A program made the position numbers and the translations under genes. Shown in pieces: positions 18,914 through 29,858 of a stretch of DNA of 64,000 nucleotides. This DNA comes from Myxococcales bacterium (GTDB lineage Bacteria > Myxococcota_A > Polyangia > Haliangiales > Haliangiaceae): NCBI GenBank assembly GCA_016716835.1, contig JADJUW010000001.1:1818001-1882000 (forward strand), in the 5' to 3' direction. Every line of letters starts with the position of its first letter. The first letter of the stretch is position 1. The notes below the pieces were generated by a model. That model saw nothing but the letters and a program-made list of their open reading frames with translations. It made no database searches and was not told the DNA's origin.

Positions 18914-19031
18914 ATAGAAATGGTGACAGCCTGGGGCGCATGGGGTCAAGAGACGCGCCCTGCCAATCCACCCAATCCGCGCCGAGTCGACGCGCGCGGT
19001 TGGAGACGTGCGACCGCAACCTACACGGTGA

Positions 19032-20540
19032 TTACTCGGCCTCGGCGGCCGCTGGCTCGAGGCGACCAACATAAGTGGCGCGCACCCGCGCCGCGTCGAG
19101 GCCAAAGAGCCGCGCGTACTCGCCAAGGAAACCCTTGACGTACACCGGCGCCGGCAACTTATCGAAGGCATCAGCCTCCAGCGCTTCAAGATATTGCATG
19201 CCGATTTTAGAGCGCTCCGACAGCTCGCGCAGCGTGAGGCCAAAGGCCTCGCGGATGTGTTTGAGCAAGGCCCCATCAAAGCTCGTGTCGGCCGCAAGCG
19301 GCGGCATGGGTGGCCTGGTTTCGCGGATATGCCGCGGCGGCGCCGCCGTGGTGGATGGGATCGAATGCGGCGTGAGCAGGGGCGCGCCAAGTTGGGACGG
19401 CGGCCCGTCGGGATACAGCGCTAAATCGTACTCGCGGCGCCGCACGGCATCCATCAGCGTTGTGTAAGCGAGATCAAACCGGCGGTGTGCCGCCTCAAGC
19501 GTCGCGGGATCGTAGAGGCCGGCGATCGCGATGGAGTCGGGCGAGTAGATGTCGCGCATGCGGCGATTGGCGCGGCGGATATCCTCAAAGCTTGCGGTCG
19601 GGTGGACCTCGAGCAGATCGTAGTGGTTGTCACTTGGCAGCACGGCACCATCGAGGCGCGGCGGTCGTACGGTGAGGAGCGAGCGCGCGGTTTTCTCAAA
19701 GCCCTTGGCGGCGCGCGACTCTGGAAACTCAAGAATGACGGGACGGCGACGACGCGTCGCGGCCCACACCGCTTCGTCGTATTCGAGATTGGCGAGGTAG
19801 TCGATGGGCAGCCCAAGGCGACGATGCCCCGCCGAGGCCACCGCGCGACCGAGCTCCATGTCGGCCTTGGAGCGCGCCGAATTGACGACTAAGTGCGGCA
19901 CGAACCCAAGCATTGCCTGGCCCAGCGCATGCGCCGTGACCTGCTTGTCCCCCAGCGCATGCAAATACAGATCGAGCGGCGCCGCCAAGTCATTGCTGGG
20001 CAGCGAGGCGGAGATCGACATCATGGCCAGGCGCTGCGTGAACGCCGCCCGCAAGAACGTGAAGAGCTGCTCGACCGAGGCCTGATCCGGAATCGCCAGC
20101 GCCACCGGAATATCGGCGCGAATAAAAAGTTCGAGCGTGAACGGCGCACACCCCGACGCTAGATCAAGGACCACCCATTCACATTCAAGTTGGCGCAGGT
20201 CGCCGATAAATTTGCTCGCGAGGCCGGTGGCGGGCATGCGGACGCTGTCGCGATCGCCGGCGGCCGAGATGAGCGTCATCGTCGGCAGCGGCGTCGCACA
20301 GCGCGAGCCGGCCAGCACCTCCACCGATGGGGCGCGCACGTAGTCGCCCAGCGATCGCGCGAGCTTGGCGACGCCGGTAAAGGCATGCAGCGTAGGTCCG
20401 CCAAACGCCGCATCGACGAGCACGACATCCTTGCCCATGGCCGCCAAATTCATCGCGACGTTGGCGGCCGCGAGGCTCTTGCCAATACCGCCTTTGCCGC
20501 CGCCAAATGCGACGATTTTGGGCCCGGCGGATGCGCTCAC
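19032..20540 (-). CDS. ParA/MinD-type ATPase fused to a J-like domain and a RodZ-type HTH domain
   Basis: 502 aa with three parts. Residues 1-290 are a deviant-Walker ATPase (GGGKGGIGKSLAAANVAM at 13-30; VVLVDAAFGGPTLHAF; VVLDLASGCAPFTLELF). Residues about 305-385 resemble a DnaJ domain (HYDLLEVHPTASFEDIRRAN and RRFDLAYTTLMDAVRRREYD), but the HPD motif is replaced by SPD in IYSPDS, so stimulation of Hsp70 is unlikely. Residues about 410-495 are a Cro-like HTH of the RodZ/HTH_25 kind (GLTLRELSERSKIGMQYLEAL, YVKGFLGEYARLFGLD). Together they suggest a membrane- or DNA-associated positioning factor. The gene is divergent from the kinase at 20626. Confidence 0.8.
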   Translation of the reverse strand: MSASAGPKIVAFGGGKGGIGKSLAAANVAMNLAAMGKDVVLVDAAFGGPTLHAFTGVAKLARSLGDYVRAPSVEVLAGSRCATPLPTMTLISAAGDRDSVRMPATGLASKFIGDLRQLECEWVVLDLASGCAPFTLELFIRADIPVALAIPDQASVEQLFTFLRAAFTQRLAMMSISASLPSNDLAAPLDLYLHALGDKQVTAHALGQAMLGFVPHLVVNSARSKADMELGRAVASAGHRRLGLPIDYLANLEYDEAVWAATRRRRPVILEFPESRAAKGFEKTARSLLTVRPPRLDGAVLPSDNHYDLLEVHPTASFEDIRRANRRMRDIYSPDSIAIAGLYDPATLEAAHRRFDLAYTTLMDAVRRREYDLALYPDGPPSQLGAPLLTPHSIPSTTAAPPRHIRETRPPMPPLAADTSFDGALLKHIREAFGLTLRELSERSKIGMQYLEALEADAFDKLPAPVYVKGFLGEYARLFGLDAARVRATYVGRLEPAAAEAE

Positions 20541-20625
20541 GGCGGCACCTTACTAAGAGCCCGCGCGCTCCACAAGCCCACGCCACGAAGGCATCCCAGG
20601 GGCGAATTCGTGCTAGCGTAAGTCC

Positions 20626-22751
20626 GTGAATCCACAAGCAGTCTCCGCCCTTCTTGCGGCCCTGCTCATCCTCGCGATCGGGGTTACGGTGTGGCTGCGC
20701 AACCGCCGCGACCGCACCAACGGGTGGTTTGCGGCGTTCTCGCTCACGCTCGCGGCATGGCAGCTCTGCACCGCCTTGGCGGCCACCAGCAGCGACCCGC
20801 TTTGGCACTGGTTAGTCCTGTGGCCGGCCGCGGCGATTCCGCCGATGGCGATTGGTTTTTTCTCGGCGTTTCTCGCGCAGCCATCTATCGGCGCGACGTA
20901 CCGCCGCCCGCAGCTGACGCTCATCGCGACCGCCCTGGTGTTGCTCGCGTTGATCTACTCGCAGGTCGGGGTGCACCTCCATGACCAACTGTGGTTTCAG
21001 ATTCCGTTTGCGGTCTACGTCTATGGCGCGCTGTACCTGTGCGTCGGCATGCTGTTTCAGCAATACCGCCGCAGCACGCGCCAGGCCGAGCGCGCCCGCC
21101 TGCGTTACCTCACGCTGGGTGGCTTCATCACCACGACGTTCGCGCTCTCCGATGTGCTGCCGCGCCTTGGCGTCGGCTGGCCCACGGTCGGCAACGTGCT
21201 CGCGGTCTTGTACTTGTACTTTCTTGCGCAAACGATGTTTCGCTCGCGGCTCATCGATCTCAACGAGCTGCTCGGCAAGATGGCGGTGCTCGGCATCTTG
21301 GTCGTGCTGCTCTCGATCGTGTACGGCGTCTTGTTGGCGTGGGTTGGCAGCGGCCAAGAGGGCCTGTTCTTGCTCAACGCGCTCACCGCGTCGTTTGTCA
21401 TCCTCATCGTCTTTGAGCCGATCCGCAGCTCACTCGAGGCGAACGTGGCGCGCTGGCTGTTGCGGCAGCGCAAGCCGCTGCGCACGTTTCTCGATTTCCG
21501 GCGCGGCGATTGGATTGCGACCAGCGATCTGCCAACGCTCGCGGGACGGCTCATGGATGCGCTCGAGGAGTCCGGCCGCTTCACCGATGCCTACCTCTAC
21601 CTCATTGCGCCGGATGGCAACAGCTTTGAATGCATCGCCTCCATTGGCGAGGCAGCTTCGCCAACGCTGGATGCCGGGCGCCTGCGCGAACTTACCGATC
21701 GGCTCAAGGTGGGCGTCATCAATACCGAGCCGGCCCCACGATATGCGCGCCGAGGCGCCACCGACGAGCGCGGGAGCAAGGCCGCCGAGCTGGTGCTTGG
21801 GGAGCTGGGCGCGACGATTGCGGTGGGGTTTGTCGGCTACCCCGACCCCGGCGCCGACGTCGAGCCGATCGTGTTTGGCTTTCTCGCCGGCCGCGATGCG
21901 CGCGCCGTCGCCGCGTTTGACGAAGACGACATCGCGGCGCTGCAAGGCTTGGCGCGCCAAGCCGCACGCGTGCTGGAGGCGAGCCGCGCGTTTGAACAGC
22001 TCAAGGCGCGCGAGCGTCTGGCCGCCTTGGGCGCGATGGCGGCCGGCCTCGCCCATGAAATCCGCAATCCGCTCGGTGCCATCAAGGGCGCAACGCAGCT
22101 CTTGATGAGCCAACCCGATCTGCGGCTCGGCGGCGAAAGCCAGGAATTTCTTGGCGTCATCGTCGAAGAGGTGAACCGCCTAAACAACGTCGTGACGCGC
22201 TTCTTAGACTATGCCCGCGTTGATCATTCCAACGCCGCTACCCACCAATATGTTGCGCTCAATGCCGTGGTTAAAAAAACCGCGCAGCTGCTTGCGCAGG
22301 CCGAGGAGCACCGCAACTGCGCGATTGACGTCGAGCTCGACGAGATTCTTTCGTTCGTCGATGGCGATGCCGAGGCCTTGGTGCAGGTGTTTCTTAACCT
22401 GGGGCTCAATGCGCTGCAGGCCATGCCGCAAGGCGGCACCCTGACCATCTCGACGCACCGGCGTAATCGCTCGCGCCAAGGCTTTGGCCGCTTCTGCGAG
22501 GTGCGCTTTGTCGATACCGGCGCCGGCATCCCCAAGGAACGCATGGACAACCTGTTCATTCCATTTTTCACGACCAAGCAAACGGGCTCGGGCCTGGGGC
22601 TGGCGATCGCCCAACGCATCGTCAGCCAACACGGCGGGACGATCGAAGTTTCCTCAAACGTTGGACGCGGCGCGACGTTCTCGGTATTGCTGCCCGCAGG
22701 GCAGACGCAAGCCGAGGCGGCGACGTCGCCCGAGAGAAGGGCCGAAACACC

Positions 22752-22755
<4 letters not shown>
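20626..22755 (+). CDS. Membrane sensor histidine kinase (NtrB-like) with GAF-like region
   Basis: 709 aa from GTG 20626. About eight membrane helices fill residues 1-270, beginning SALLAALLILAIGVTVWL. A GAF-like region (about 290-450, with IAALQGLARQAARVLEASRA at its end) precedes HisKA with His at about 477 (MAAGLAHEIRNPLGAIKG) and an HATPase with FVDTGAGIP and TGSGLGLAIAQRI. HEIRNPLG is the classical NtrB/HydH type. The stop overlaps the start of the NtrC-type regulator by 4 bp (ATGA), so this is the cognate pair. The signal sensed is unknown. Confidence 0.9.
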
Positions 22756-24182
<1,427 letters not shown>

Positions 24183-24209
24183 GCGGCGAACTGGGCTATC
24201 GTATCGCCA

Positions 24210-25595
24210 ATGGCGAGCCGCACCCTTTTACGATCGCAGCAGCGGCAAGGGCGGCCAGCGTTGCGCGTCGGCCTGGTTGTGGCGCTGCTCGGGCTGACGG
24301 TTGCGCACAGTGCCGTCGCGGATACGTCGCAATGGGCGCAGACCGCGCCGCCTGCCCCGGGCCAGCTGCAAGGCACCGTTTCGTTTAGCCAACATACCTG
24401 GAAGGCCGATATCTACCGCGAACAGATTGGCGGCAATGGCAGCCTGCAAGACGCCTTGCCTACCGTCTTTGACCTAGAGTCGACGCGCGTCGTCCAACAG
24501 CTCACCGCGGCGATCTCGCTTGGGCTTCCGGGTGACTTCTGGCTGACCGCCGCGCTGCCGATTACTTTGTCCGATTCCCGGACCATTTCTCGCCCGACGG
24601 CGCAGGCGCCTGGAGACAACACGACCGTGGCCGACGAGTTTCTGCCGGCCGACGGCTTTGATGCGGCCAGCGGTGGCGGCACCACCGGTGATTTGCTCTT
24701 TGCCGGCGCCCCGCGCAGCGGGATTGATCAACTCGAGCTCGGGGTCGGCTGGGTTGCGATGCGGCAGGGCGCGACGCGCCACGACCACGACTGGCAGCGA
24801 CCGACGTGGACCTTGGGCATGGACTGGCTGGTACCTATCGGCGAGACCGCGAGTTTTTCGCGTGCCGCGCCAGATGGCAACACCGCCGTAGGCACCGGCA
24901 CGCACGACATTCGCTTTCGCACCGCCGTGAGCCAGCGCTACGGCGCGTTCACGCCGTATTGGCAATTGTGGTATCAGGCGCCGCTTGGCAATCGCTCTGA
25001 CTCGCTGTTTTCAGACCCAGGCTTTGGCGCGCGCAACAGCCAGAAACAGCAGCTCGTAGGCGTCGACTTCGGCGTCAAGGGTGGCTTTTCGCCTCGCGGC
25101 CAGCGCTACGACTTTGAACTCGGCGGATCGATCGTCTCGCACTTTGAAGGCCGCGGCTATTCGGAGCTGTGGGAAGTGCTGGCCTATGCGGGCGACGCGG
25201 ACGCCAGCGGGCCGTTGCGGCTGGATGCCGACCCATCCACCTCGGGCGTGCAGGCACTGTCCCACCCCGGCGTTAGCTACATCGAAAATTATCTCGAGCT
25301 GCAGGGCACGGCGGCCGTGCACGCGACCTTTAGCCGGCGCTTCTCGCTTGGCCTGCGCGGCCGCATGTCGCGCAGCACCAATCACTTCATTACGTTTGCC
25401 GATGCCGGCGTCGATCTGCCGACCTGCCAAGATGCCTCCACCGGTTGCGAGGCCAACGACAACACCGTCGTCACGCCCAACACCTCTGAGGTCAATCCTG
25501 CTTATGCAAGCCGAGTCGACCTGATTGGGCACCGCTACCGCGCCGAAGGCGGCACCGGGCTTGGCCTTTTCGTCGAAGCCCGCGGCACGTTTTAG
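24210..25595 (+). CDS. Predicted outer-membrane beta-barrel protein
   Basis: 461 aa. Signal peptide at 1-38 (LRVGLVVALLGLTVAHSAVA), then alternating hydrophobic/polar segments typical of beta strands, ending in a terminal Phe (LGLFVEARGTF), the usual mark for barrel insertion. A region with QDASTGCEANDN and two cysteines may be an extracellular loop. I do not recognise a named family. It lies 28 bp downstream of the kinase/regulator pair on the same strand and may be co-transcribed. Confidence 0.65.
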   Translation: MASRTLLRSQQRQGRPALRVGLVVALLGLTVAHSAVADTSQWAQTAPPAPGQLQGTVSFSQHTWKADIYREQIGGNGSLQDALPTVFDLESTRVVQQLTAAISLGLPGDFWLTAALPITLSDSRTISRPTAQAPGDNTTVADEFLPADGFDAASGGGTTGDLLFAGAPRSGIDQLELGVGWVAMRQGATRHDHDWQRPTWTLGMDWLVPIGETASFSRAAPDGNTAVGTGTHDIRFRTAVSQRYGAFTPYWQLWYQAPLGNRSDSLFSDPGFGARNSQKQQLVGVDFGVKGGFSPRGQRYDFELGGSIVSHFEGRGYSELWEVLAYAGDADASGPLRLDADPSTSGVQALSHPGVSYIENYLELQGTAAVHATFSRRFSLGLRGRMSRSTNHFITFADAGVDLPTCQDASTGCEANDNTVVTPNTSEVNPAYASRVDLIGHRYRAEGGTGLGLFVEARGTF

Positions 25596-25721
25596 ACAGA
25601 ATCGCATTGAGTGGGGCCGGAGACAGTAATAGATGTGGTGTACGGCCGCGCCTGCCGCATGCGCGCGCACAAGTTGGCGCGGCCTGGCTCTGACGAAACA
25701 TAAGCATACGATTCCAGCATT

Positions 25722-25739
25722 CGGACACTAGCGTGTCCG
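25722..25739. promoter_or_regulatory. Short hairpin upstream of the channel gene
   Basis: CGGACAC and GTGTCCG, perfect 7-bp arms with a 4-bp loop, immediately left of the 50-bp inverted repeat. There is no following T-tract, so a terminator role is uncertain. Confidence 0.35.
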
Positions 25740-25740
25740 C

Positions 25741-25790
25741 CTCCACCCACTGCGTTCTGTTCTCCGCCACTTCGGATCTTAGATTGTACG
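25741..25790. repeat. Inverted repeat arm, left of the mscS-type gene
   Basis: 50 bp beginning CTCCACCCACTGCGTTCTGT. It is the reverse complement of 27439-27488 with about five mismatches (45/50 by eye). The two arms lie on opposite sides of the channel gene. Confidence 0.85.
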
Positions 25791-25865
25791 ACCCGGCCGG
25801 CCCATAACGGTGCACAACGGTTGCGACCAAGCACTACTGGGTCGATACTCGCCACGGGAGTCCCT

Positions 25866-27398
25866 ATGCCGTGGTTTGATGCGTTTATTCATGCGGCCGT
25901 TGCGTTGCACACGTATGAGCTCTTGGCGTTTTTCGCCGCAACGATGGTGATCGGGCGCCTCTCGCCAGCAAGCAACAAGGAAACCGTGCGCCTGCTAGCG
26001 GGTATTACGCTGGTGCATGTCGCCGCGGTGGCGCTCGCGATCTGGCAAGGCAGCCATGCCCCCGAGCGCACGCTTGGCTTCGTCGCGCTGGCGCTATCAT
26101 CCAGCGGCATCGCGATCGCGATCATCGCGTCGGTTTTTCGCTTGCTGCTGCCGCGCTTTGGCATTTACCCACCGCGCATCTTGGTCGACATCATCATGGC
26201 CGTCGCGATCGCGGTCATGTTGGTCTATACCAGCAAGCGCGCCGGGTTTTCGGTCACCGGCCTCATCACCACCAGCGCGGTGATAACCGCGGTGATCGGC
26301 TTTGCCCTGCAAGACACCCTCGGCAACATCATGGGCGGGCTGGCGCTGCAGATGGACGCCTCGGTGGCCGTGGGCGATTGGATTTCCATGGGGCCAGGCC
26401 AGCCGCAGGGCCGCGTGGTCGAAATCCGATGGCGCTATGTCGCGATCGAGACGCGCGCGTGGGAGACCATCATCATCCCCAACTCGATGTTGATGAAGAG
26501 CCAGGTCACCGTGCTCGGCAAACGCGTCGGGCAACCGGTGAAGCTGCGGCGTCAGATCGACTTCCAAGTAGATTTTCGCACCCCGCCCGGCACGGTGATC
26601 GATGCGGTGAGCCGCGCGCTGCTAGTGGACCCTGTACCAAACATGGCGACCGAGCCGGCGCCCCATGTCTTGCTGATCGCGATTCGCGATAGCTTTGCCC
26701 AGTATTGCGTGCGCTATTGGATCACGGACCTCGCGAGCGACGACCCACCCGATAGCGACGTGCGCGTGCGCGTGCTTTATGCCCTCGCTCGAGCCGAGAT
26801 CGCCCCGGCGATTCCCGCGCAAGCGCTGTCGCTCAGCCAGGACACCGACGAGCGCGTGGCTGCGCGGCAGGCAGCGGGCTATGCCGAGCGGCTCGCGGTG
26901 CTGCAGCGCACCGAGATCTTTTCCAAGCTCGAGGCCCCCATCCTTGAGCAGCTTGCGCGTGACCTGCGACCCGCGGCGTTTGTTCGCGGCGAGGCGATCG
27001 CGCGCGAAGGCGAAATCGACGATGGCCTATTTATGATCGTCTCGGGGCGCGCGGTGGTGCGCATCGGCGCCAAGGGCAAGGCACGCGACGTGGCGACGCT
27101 GGTGCCTGGGCAGTTTTTTGGCGAGATGTCGCTGATGACCGGCGAGCCGCGTTCGGCCTCGGTAATTGCGCTGGAAAATCTCGACTGCTACCGGCTGCGG
27201 CGCGAGAGCTTCGAGCGGATCATTCGCGATCACCCCAGCATCGCGGAGCTGATCGCCGAGCTGTTTGCCGACCGCAAGGTGGCGCTCGATGCCGCGCGCG
27301 ATGGCCTCGTGGGCGAACAAAAAGCGCGCCGCGCCTCCACCAAGAGCGATTTTCTTGGCCGCATTCGCGATTTCTTTGCTATCCACGACGAGCCGTAG
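25866..27398 (+). CDS. MscS-family mechanosensitive channel with C-terminal cyclic-nucleotide-binding domain
   Basis: 510 aa from ATG 25866, preceded by CGGGAG; a longer frame from 25821 is less likely. Four membrane segments at about 10-30, 45-70, 80-100 and 115-165 include the MscS pore-lining helix text VITAVIGFALQDTLGNIMGG. The beta domain and cytoplasmic vestibule follow. A CRP-type domain (about 360-470) has the phosphate-binding-cassette pattern FFGEMSLMTGEPRSASV. This is a channel gated or modulated by a cyclic nucleotide, similar to described bCNG channels; gating itself is inference. The gene is bracketed by a 50-bp inverted repeat. Confidence 0.9.
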   Translation: MPWFDAFIHAAVALHTYELLAFFAATMVIGRLSPASNKETVRLLAGITLVHVAAVALAIWQGSHAPERTLGFVALALSSSGIAIAIIASVFRLLLPRFGIYPPRILVDIIMAVAIAVMLVYTSKRAGFSVTGLITTSAVITAVIGFALQDTLGNIMGGLALQMDASVAVGDWISMGPGQPQGRVVEIRWRYVAIETRAWETIIIPNSMLMKSQVTVLGKRVGQPVKLRRQIDFQVDFRTPPGTVIDAVSRALLVDPVPNMATEPAPHVLLIAIRDSFAQYCVRYWITDLASDDPPDSDVRVRVLYALARAEIAPAIPAQALSLSQDTDERVAARQAAGYAERLAVLQRTEIFSKLEAPILEQLARDLRPAAFVRGEAIAREGEIDDGLFMIVSGRAVVRIGAKGKARDVATLVPGQFFGEMSLMTGEPRSASVIALENLDCYRLRRESFERIIRDHPSIAELIAELFADRKVALDAARDGLVGEQKARRASTKSDFLGRIRDFFAIHDEP

Positions 27399-27438
27399 GC
27401 CGGGCCCTCCCCGCGCGTTGCGGAGAACTCACCAGTAA

Positions 27439-27488
27439 CGCATAATTTAAGATCCAAAATGGCGGAGAACAGAACGCAGTGGGTGGAG
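27439..27488. repeat. Inverted repeat arm, right of the mscS-type gene
   Basis: Counterpart of 25741-25790 in opposite orientation, 41 bp after the channel stop codon. Confidence 0.85.
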
Positions 27489-27605
27489 GAGATTGGGGTG
27501 CACGCCTGCAGCGATGCCGAGGCGCAGCCGTCTGGCTGTAACGAGGCTCGCGAAGCCGTACACCGCAAGATCCCCACGCAATGCGTTTCTGTATAGGCAA
27601 CCAGC

Positions 27606-28706
27606 GTGCGCACGATTACCCAACGTTACCGCGACCCACTAAGCGAGATTTGGCTGCGCGCGTCCGCAGCGCTCGGCCTGACCGTGGTGCGCACGTCGGA
27701 CGCCTATGCCGCCACCGATGGCGCCGGCACGCTACGTTTAGCGATCGACGCCGAGCTCGACGCCGACGACAGCCTGGGGCAGATGATCTTTCACGAAATC
27801 TGTCACTGGTTGGTGCAGGGCGATGACGCCCACCGCCGCGCCGACTGGGGCCTGAATAACGAAAGCGAAACCGATTTCTGGCGCGAGCACGCCTGCCTGC
27901 GCCTGCAAGCGGTGCTAACCCGCCGCTTTGGCCTCGCCGCGCTGTTTGCGCCGACCACGGATTTTCGCGAGACGTTTTGGAAGGGCCTGCCGGCTGATGT
28001 CTTGGCTGATCGGCAAGATATGTCGGTGCGCCTGGCCATTGAAGGCTTGGCGCGCGCCGACAAGGCGCCGTTTGCGGTGCCGCTGATGGCGGCGCTACGC
28101 GCGACGCAGGCCTTGGCGACGGCGGTCAACAGCGTGGGCGTCGCCAACGACCCGGACTCGATGTGGAGCGGCGTGACGCCGGCCGAGGAGATTGCCGCGC
28201 ATCCCGCGTTTGTCGACGGTCCAACCACGGTCACGCTTCATCCTAACCACGCATCGCCGGCGCTGCGCTGCGGTGGCTGCGCGTGGCGCTACGAGGGCGG
28301 CCCCGGCCGCAAGGCGACGCGCTGTCGCCAAGCTGATGGCAACAAGATCGACGACGCGTGGGCGGCCTGCGAACGCTTCGAAGCCGCCCTGCCCTGCCAA
28401 CAATGCGGCGCCTGTTGTCGCGCGGCGTACGGCGCCGTCTATGTCGGCAAGCGCGATCCATTCGTGCGCAAGCACCCGAGCCTCATCGTCAAGAGCGAGC
28501 TTGCGTGGGAAATTAAGCGCGACGGCGACCATTGCGCCGCGCTGCAGGGCGGCAATCTCGATCAGGCTGCCGCTCAGGCCGGCCTCCGTCGCGAAACCGA
28601 CGTTGCCTGCATCGTCTACGACGATCGCCCCGCCACCTGCCGCGCCTTTACCGCCGGCTCCGACCACTGCCTCACCGCCCGCCGCCGCCTCGGCTTTTCG
28701 CTGTAG
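27606..28706 (+). CDS. Fusion of an HExxH metallopeptidase-like domain and a YkgJ-type cysteine-cluster domain
   Basis: 366 aa from GTG 27606. The N-terminal part (1-120) holds MIFHEICHWLVQGDD, an HExxH zinc motif with His63 and His67, and a later acidic/His stretch (ETDFWREHACL). The C-terminal half has CGGCAW, then the YkgJ signature PCQQCGACCRAAYG near 252-262, and YDDRPATCRAF close to the end, i.e. the CxxCxxCC...C...RPxxCR pattern of a zinc/iron-chelating domain. No signal peptide. Either the peptidase or the metal-binding function could be vestigial. The gene ends 5 bp before the first 142-bp element. Confidence 0.78.
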   Translation: MRTITQRYRDPLSEIWLRASAALGLTVVRTSDAYAATDGAGTLRLAIDAELDADDSLGQMIFHEICHWLVQGDDAHRRADWGLNNESETDFWREHACLRLQAVLTRRFGLAALFAPTTDFRETFWKGLPADVLADRQDMSVRLAIEGLARADKAPFAVPLMAALRATQALATAVNSVGVANDPDSMWSGVTPAEEIAAHPAFVDGPTTVTLHPNHASPALRCGGCAWRYEGGPGRKATRCRQADGNKIDDAWAACERFEAALPCQQCGACCRAAYGAVYVGKRDPFVRKHPSLIVKSELAWEIKRDGDHCAALQGGNLDQAAAQAGLRRETDVACIVYDDRPATCRAFTAGSDHCLTARRRLGFSL

Positions 28707-28711
28707 GATCG

Positions 28712-28853
28712 GGGTCACTCCCTACCCGAAATTCAACGGTAATTTCAAGCGGTTAACTGCGCTACTGCGTGATCACGTTTAAGCCAACGTGACTACGCAG
28801 CACCGGATCTACCATCTGGAAATTAAATGCTAATCGGGGGGCGAGAGTGACCC
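28712..28853. mobile_element. MITE-like 142-bp element, copy 1
   Basis: Bounded by 9-bp terminal inverted repeats (GGGTCACTC and GAGTGACCC). The interior has a stem from two near-complementary 15-mers around TAAGCC (CTGCGTGATCACGTT and AACGTGACTACGCAG). 95% identical to 30363-30504 and in the same orientation. It has no coding capacity. Confidence 0.75.
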
Positions 28854-28895
28854 TAGTGTTGTTCGGCGGTCTTGGACTACCATTTTCATCCCGGC

Positions 28896-29858
28896 ATGAA
28901 ACAGTTCGAAGTATCTACAATTTACTCTAACCGAATATCGGTTGACCCGCTTTTTCTTAAGGAAGGGATCCAGTACGCAATAAATCACGACCTCGACTGG
29001 ATCTATATTTGCCCGCTCAATTCGTATTCCGAATACGGCTTCGATAGCCCCAAGGGCCTCGACACCTTCCGCTTAAACACCGAAGAATTGCGGGGCTGCG
29101 CAGCAATAAAAGAGCTTCAAATTTCAGAACACGTCAAAATTGAGACGGACAAAATAGAAGATATATACACAATTCCAAATCTAAGGCGATTTTCGTTTCA
29201 AGACAAAAGCTTTAAAATGGACTTCTCGAAAATGACGCAGTTAGAAGCGCTGCATTTCAAATATAACGACAACGTAAAGAACATAGGCGCGCTCAACAAC
29301 CTAGAAGACCTTCTTGTGCATTCTTTCAGCCATCCAAACTGTGACCGGCTCTCCGAACTCAATGCCTTGAAAAGGCTACGACTGACGGGAGGGGCTTTCA
29401 CTTCCTTAACCGGGGTTGCAAGCTTGAAAAAACTTAAGCGCGTCGATGTGACACATGGCTCAAAACTGATAGATGCATCCGCTTTGTCGGAGTTACCAAG
29501 GCTCAGCCAATTGCACCTTGAGAAATGCAAAGCGCTTTCCGATTTGTCGTTTCTAACCAACAACGAATGCATCCGCGAACTTTTTGTCGACGTCCTAGAT
29601 TCGCTAGAATTCGCGCCGACGATGCGACAACTCAAATCGATCAATTTCCGGGACTGCAAAGATGGGAACATGCACCCGCTGCTGGCGGCCAAGAGCTTGG
29701 AACAAATAAATTTCCATCCCAACAAAAAACACTACACCCACAGCATCGAAGAAATTACCAAGGCAACCGGCACTCGCAGGGGAGAAACAGTTAGGCCATC
29801 GTGCCGTCTTAACGCGCGCGTTTGCACAGGCGATCTTCCAGATGATCTGCTCTTATAG
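28896..29858 (+). CDS. Leucine-rich-repeat protein in a low-GC segment
   Basis: About 320 aa from ATG 28896; a TTG at 28872 would add 8 residues. Repeats such as FSKMTQLEALHFKYND, LNALKRLRLTGGAFTSLTGV, LKKLKRVDVTHGSKL and LPRLSQLHLEKCKALSDLSF are LRRs. No signal peptide. Codon use and GC content (about half, against about two thirds in flanks) mark it as foreign. The last 40 residues after EEITKATGTRRGET look like an accidental reading-frame tail, so the C-terminus may be truncated or shifted. It lies between two 142-bp repeats and overlaps the next ORF by 17 bp. Function unknown. Confidence 0.65.
   Translation: MKQFEVSTIYSNRISVDPLFLKEGIQYAINHDLDWIYICPLNSYSEYGFDSPKGLDTFRLNTEELRGCAAIKELQISEHVKIETDKIEDIYTIPNLRRFSFQDKSFKMDFSKMTQLEALHFKYNDNVKNIGALNNLEDLLVHSFSHPNCDRLSELNALKRLRLTGGAFTSLTGVASLKKLKRVDVTHGSKLIDASALSELPRLSQLHLEKCKALSDLSFLTNNECIRELFVDVLDSLEFAPTMRQLKSINFRDCKDGNMHPLLAAKSLEQINFHPNKKHYTHSIEEITKATGTRRGETVRPSCRLNARVCTGDLPDDLLL

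Noticed and set aside
18914..19390. Upstream extension of the 89-aa gene
   Set aside because: It overlaps the ParA/J/HTH gene and has arginine/serine/proline-rich shadow composition; the ATG at 18913 with a GTGA overlap downstream is the better start.
29525..29794. Alternative frame inside the LRR gene
   Set aside because: No LRR pattern and no start context; it merely avoids stops in AT-richer DNA.
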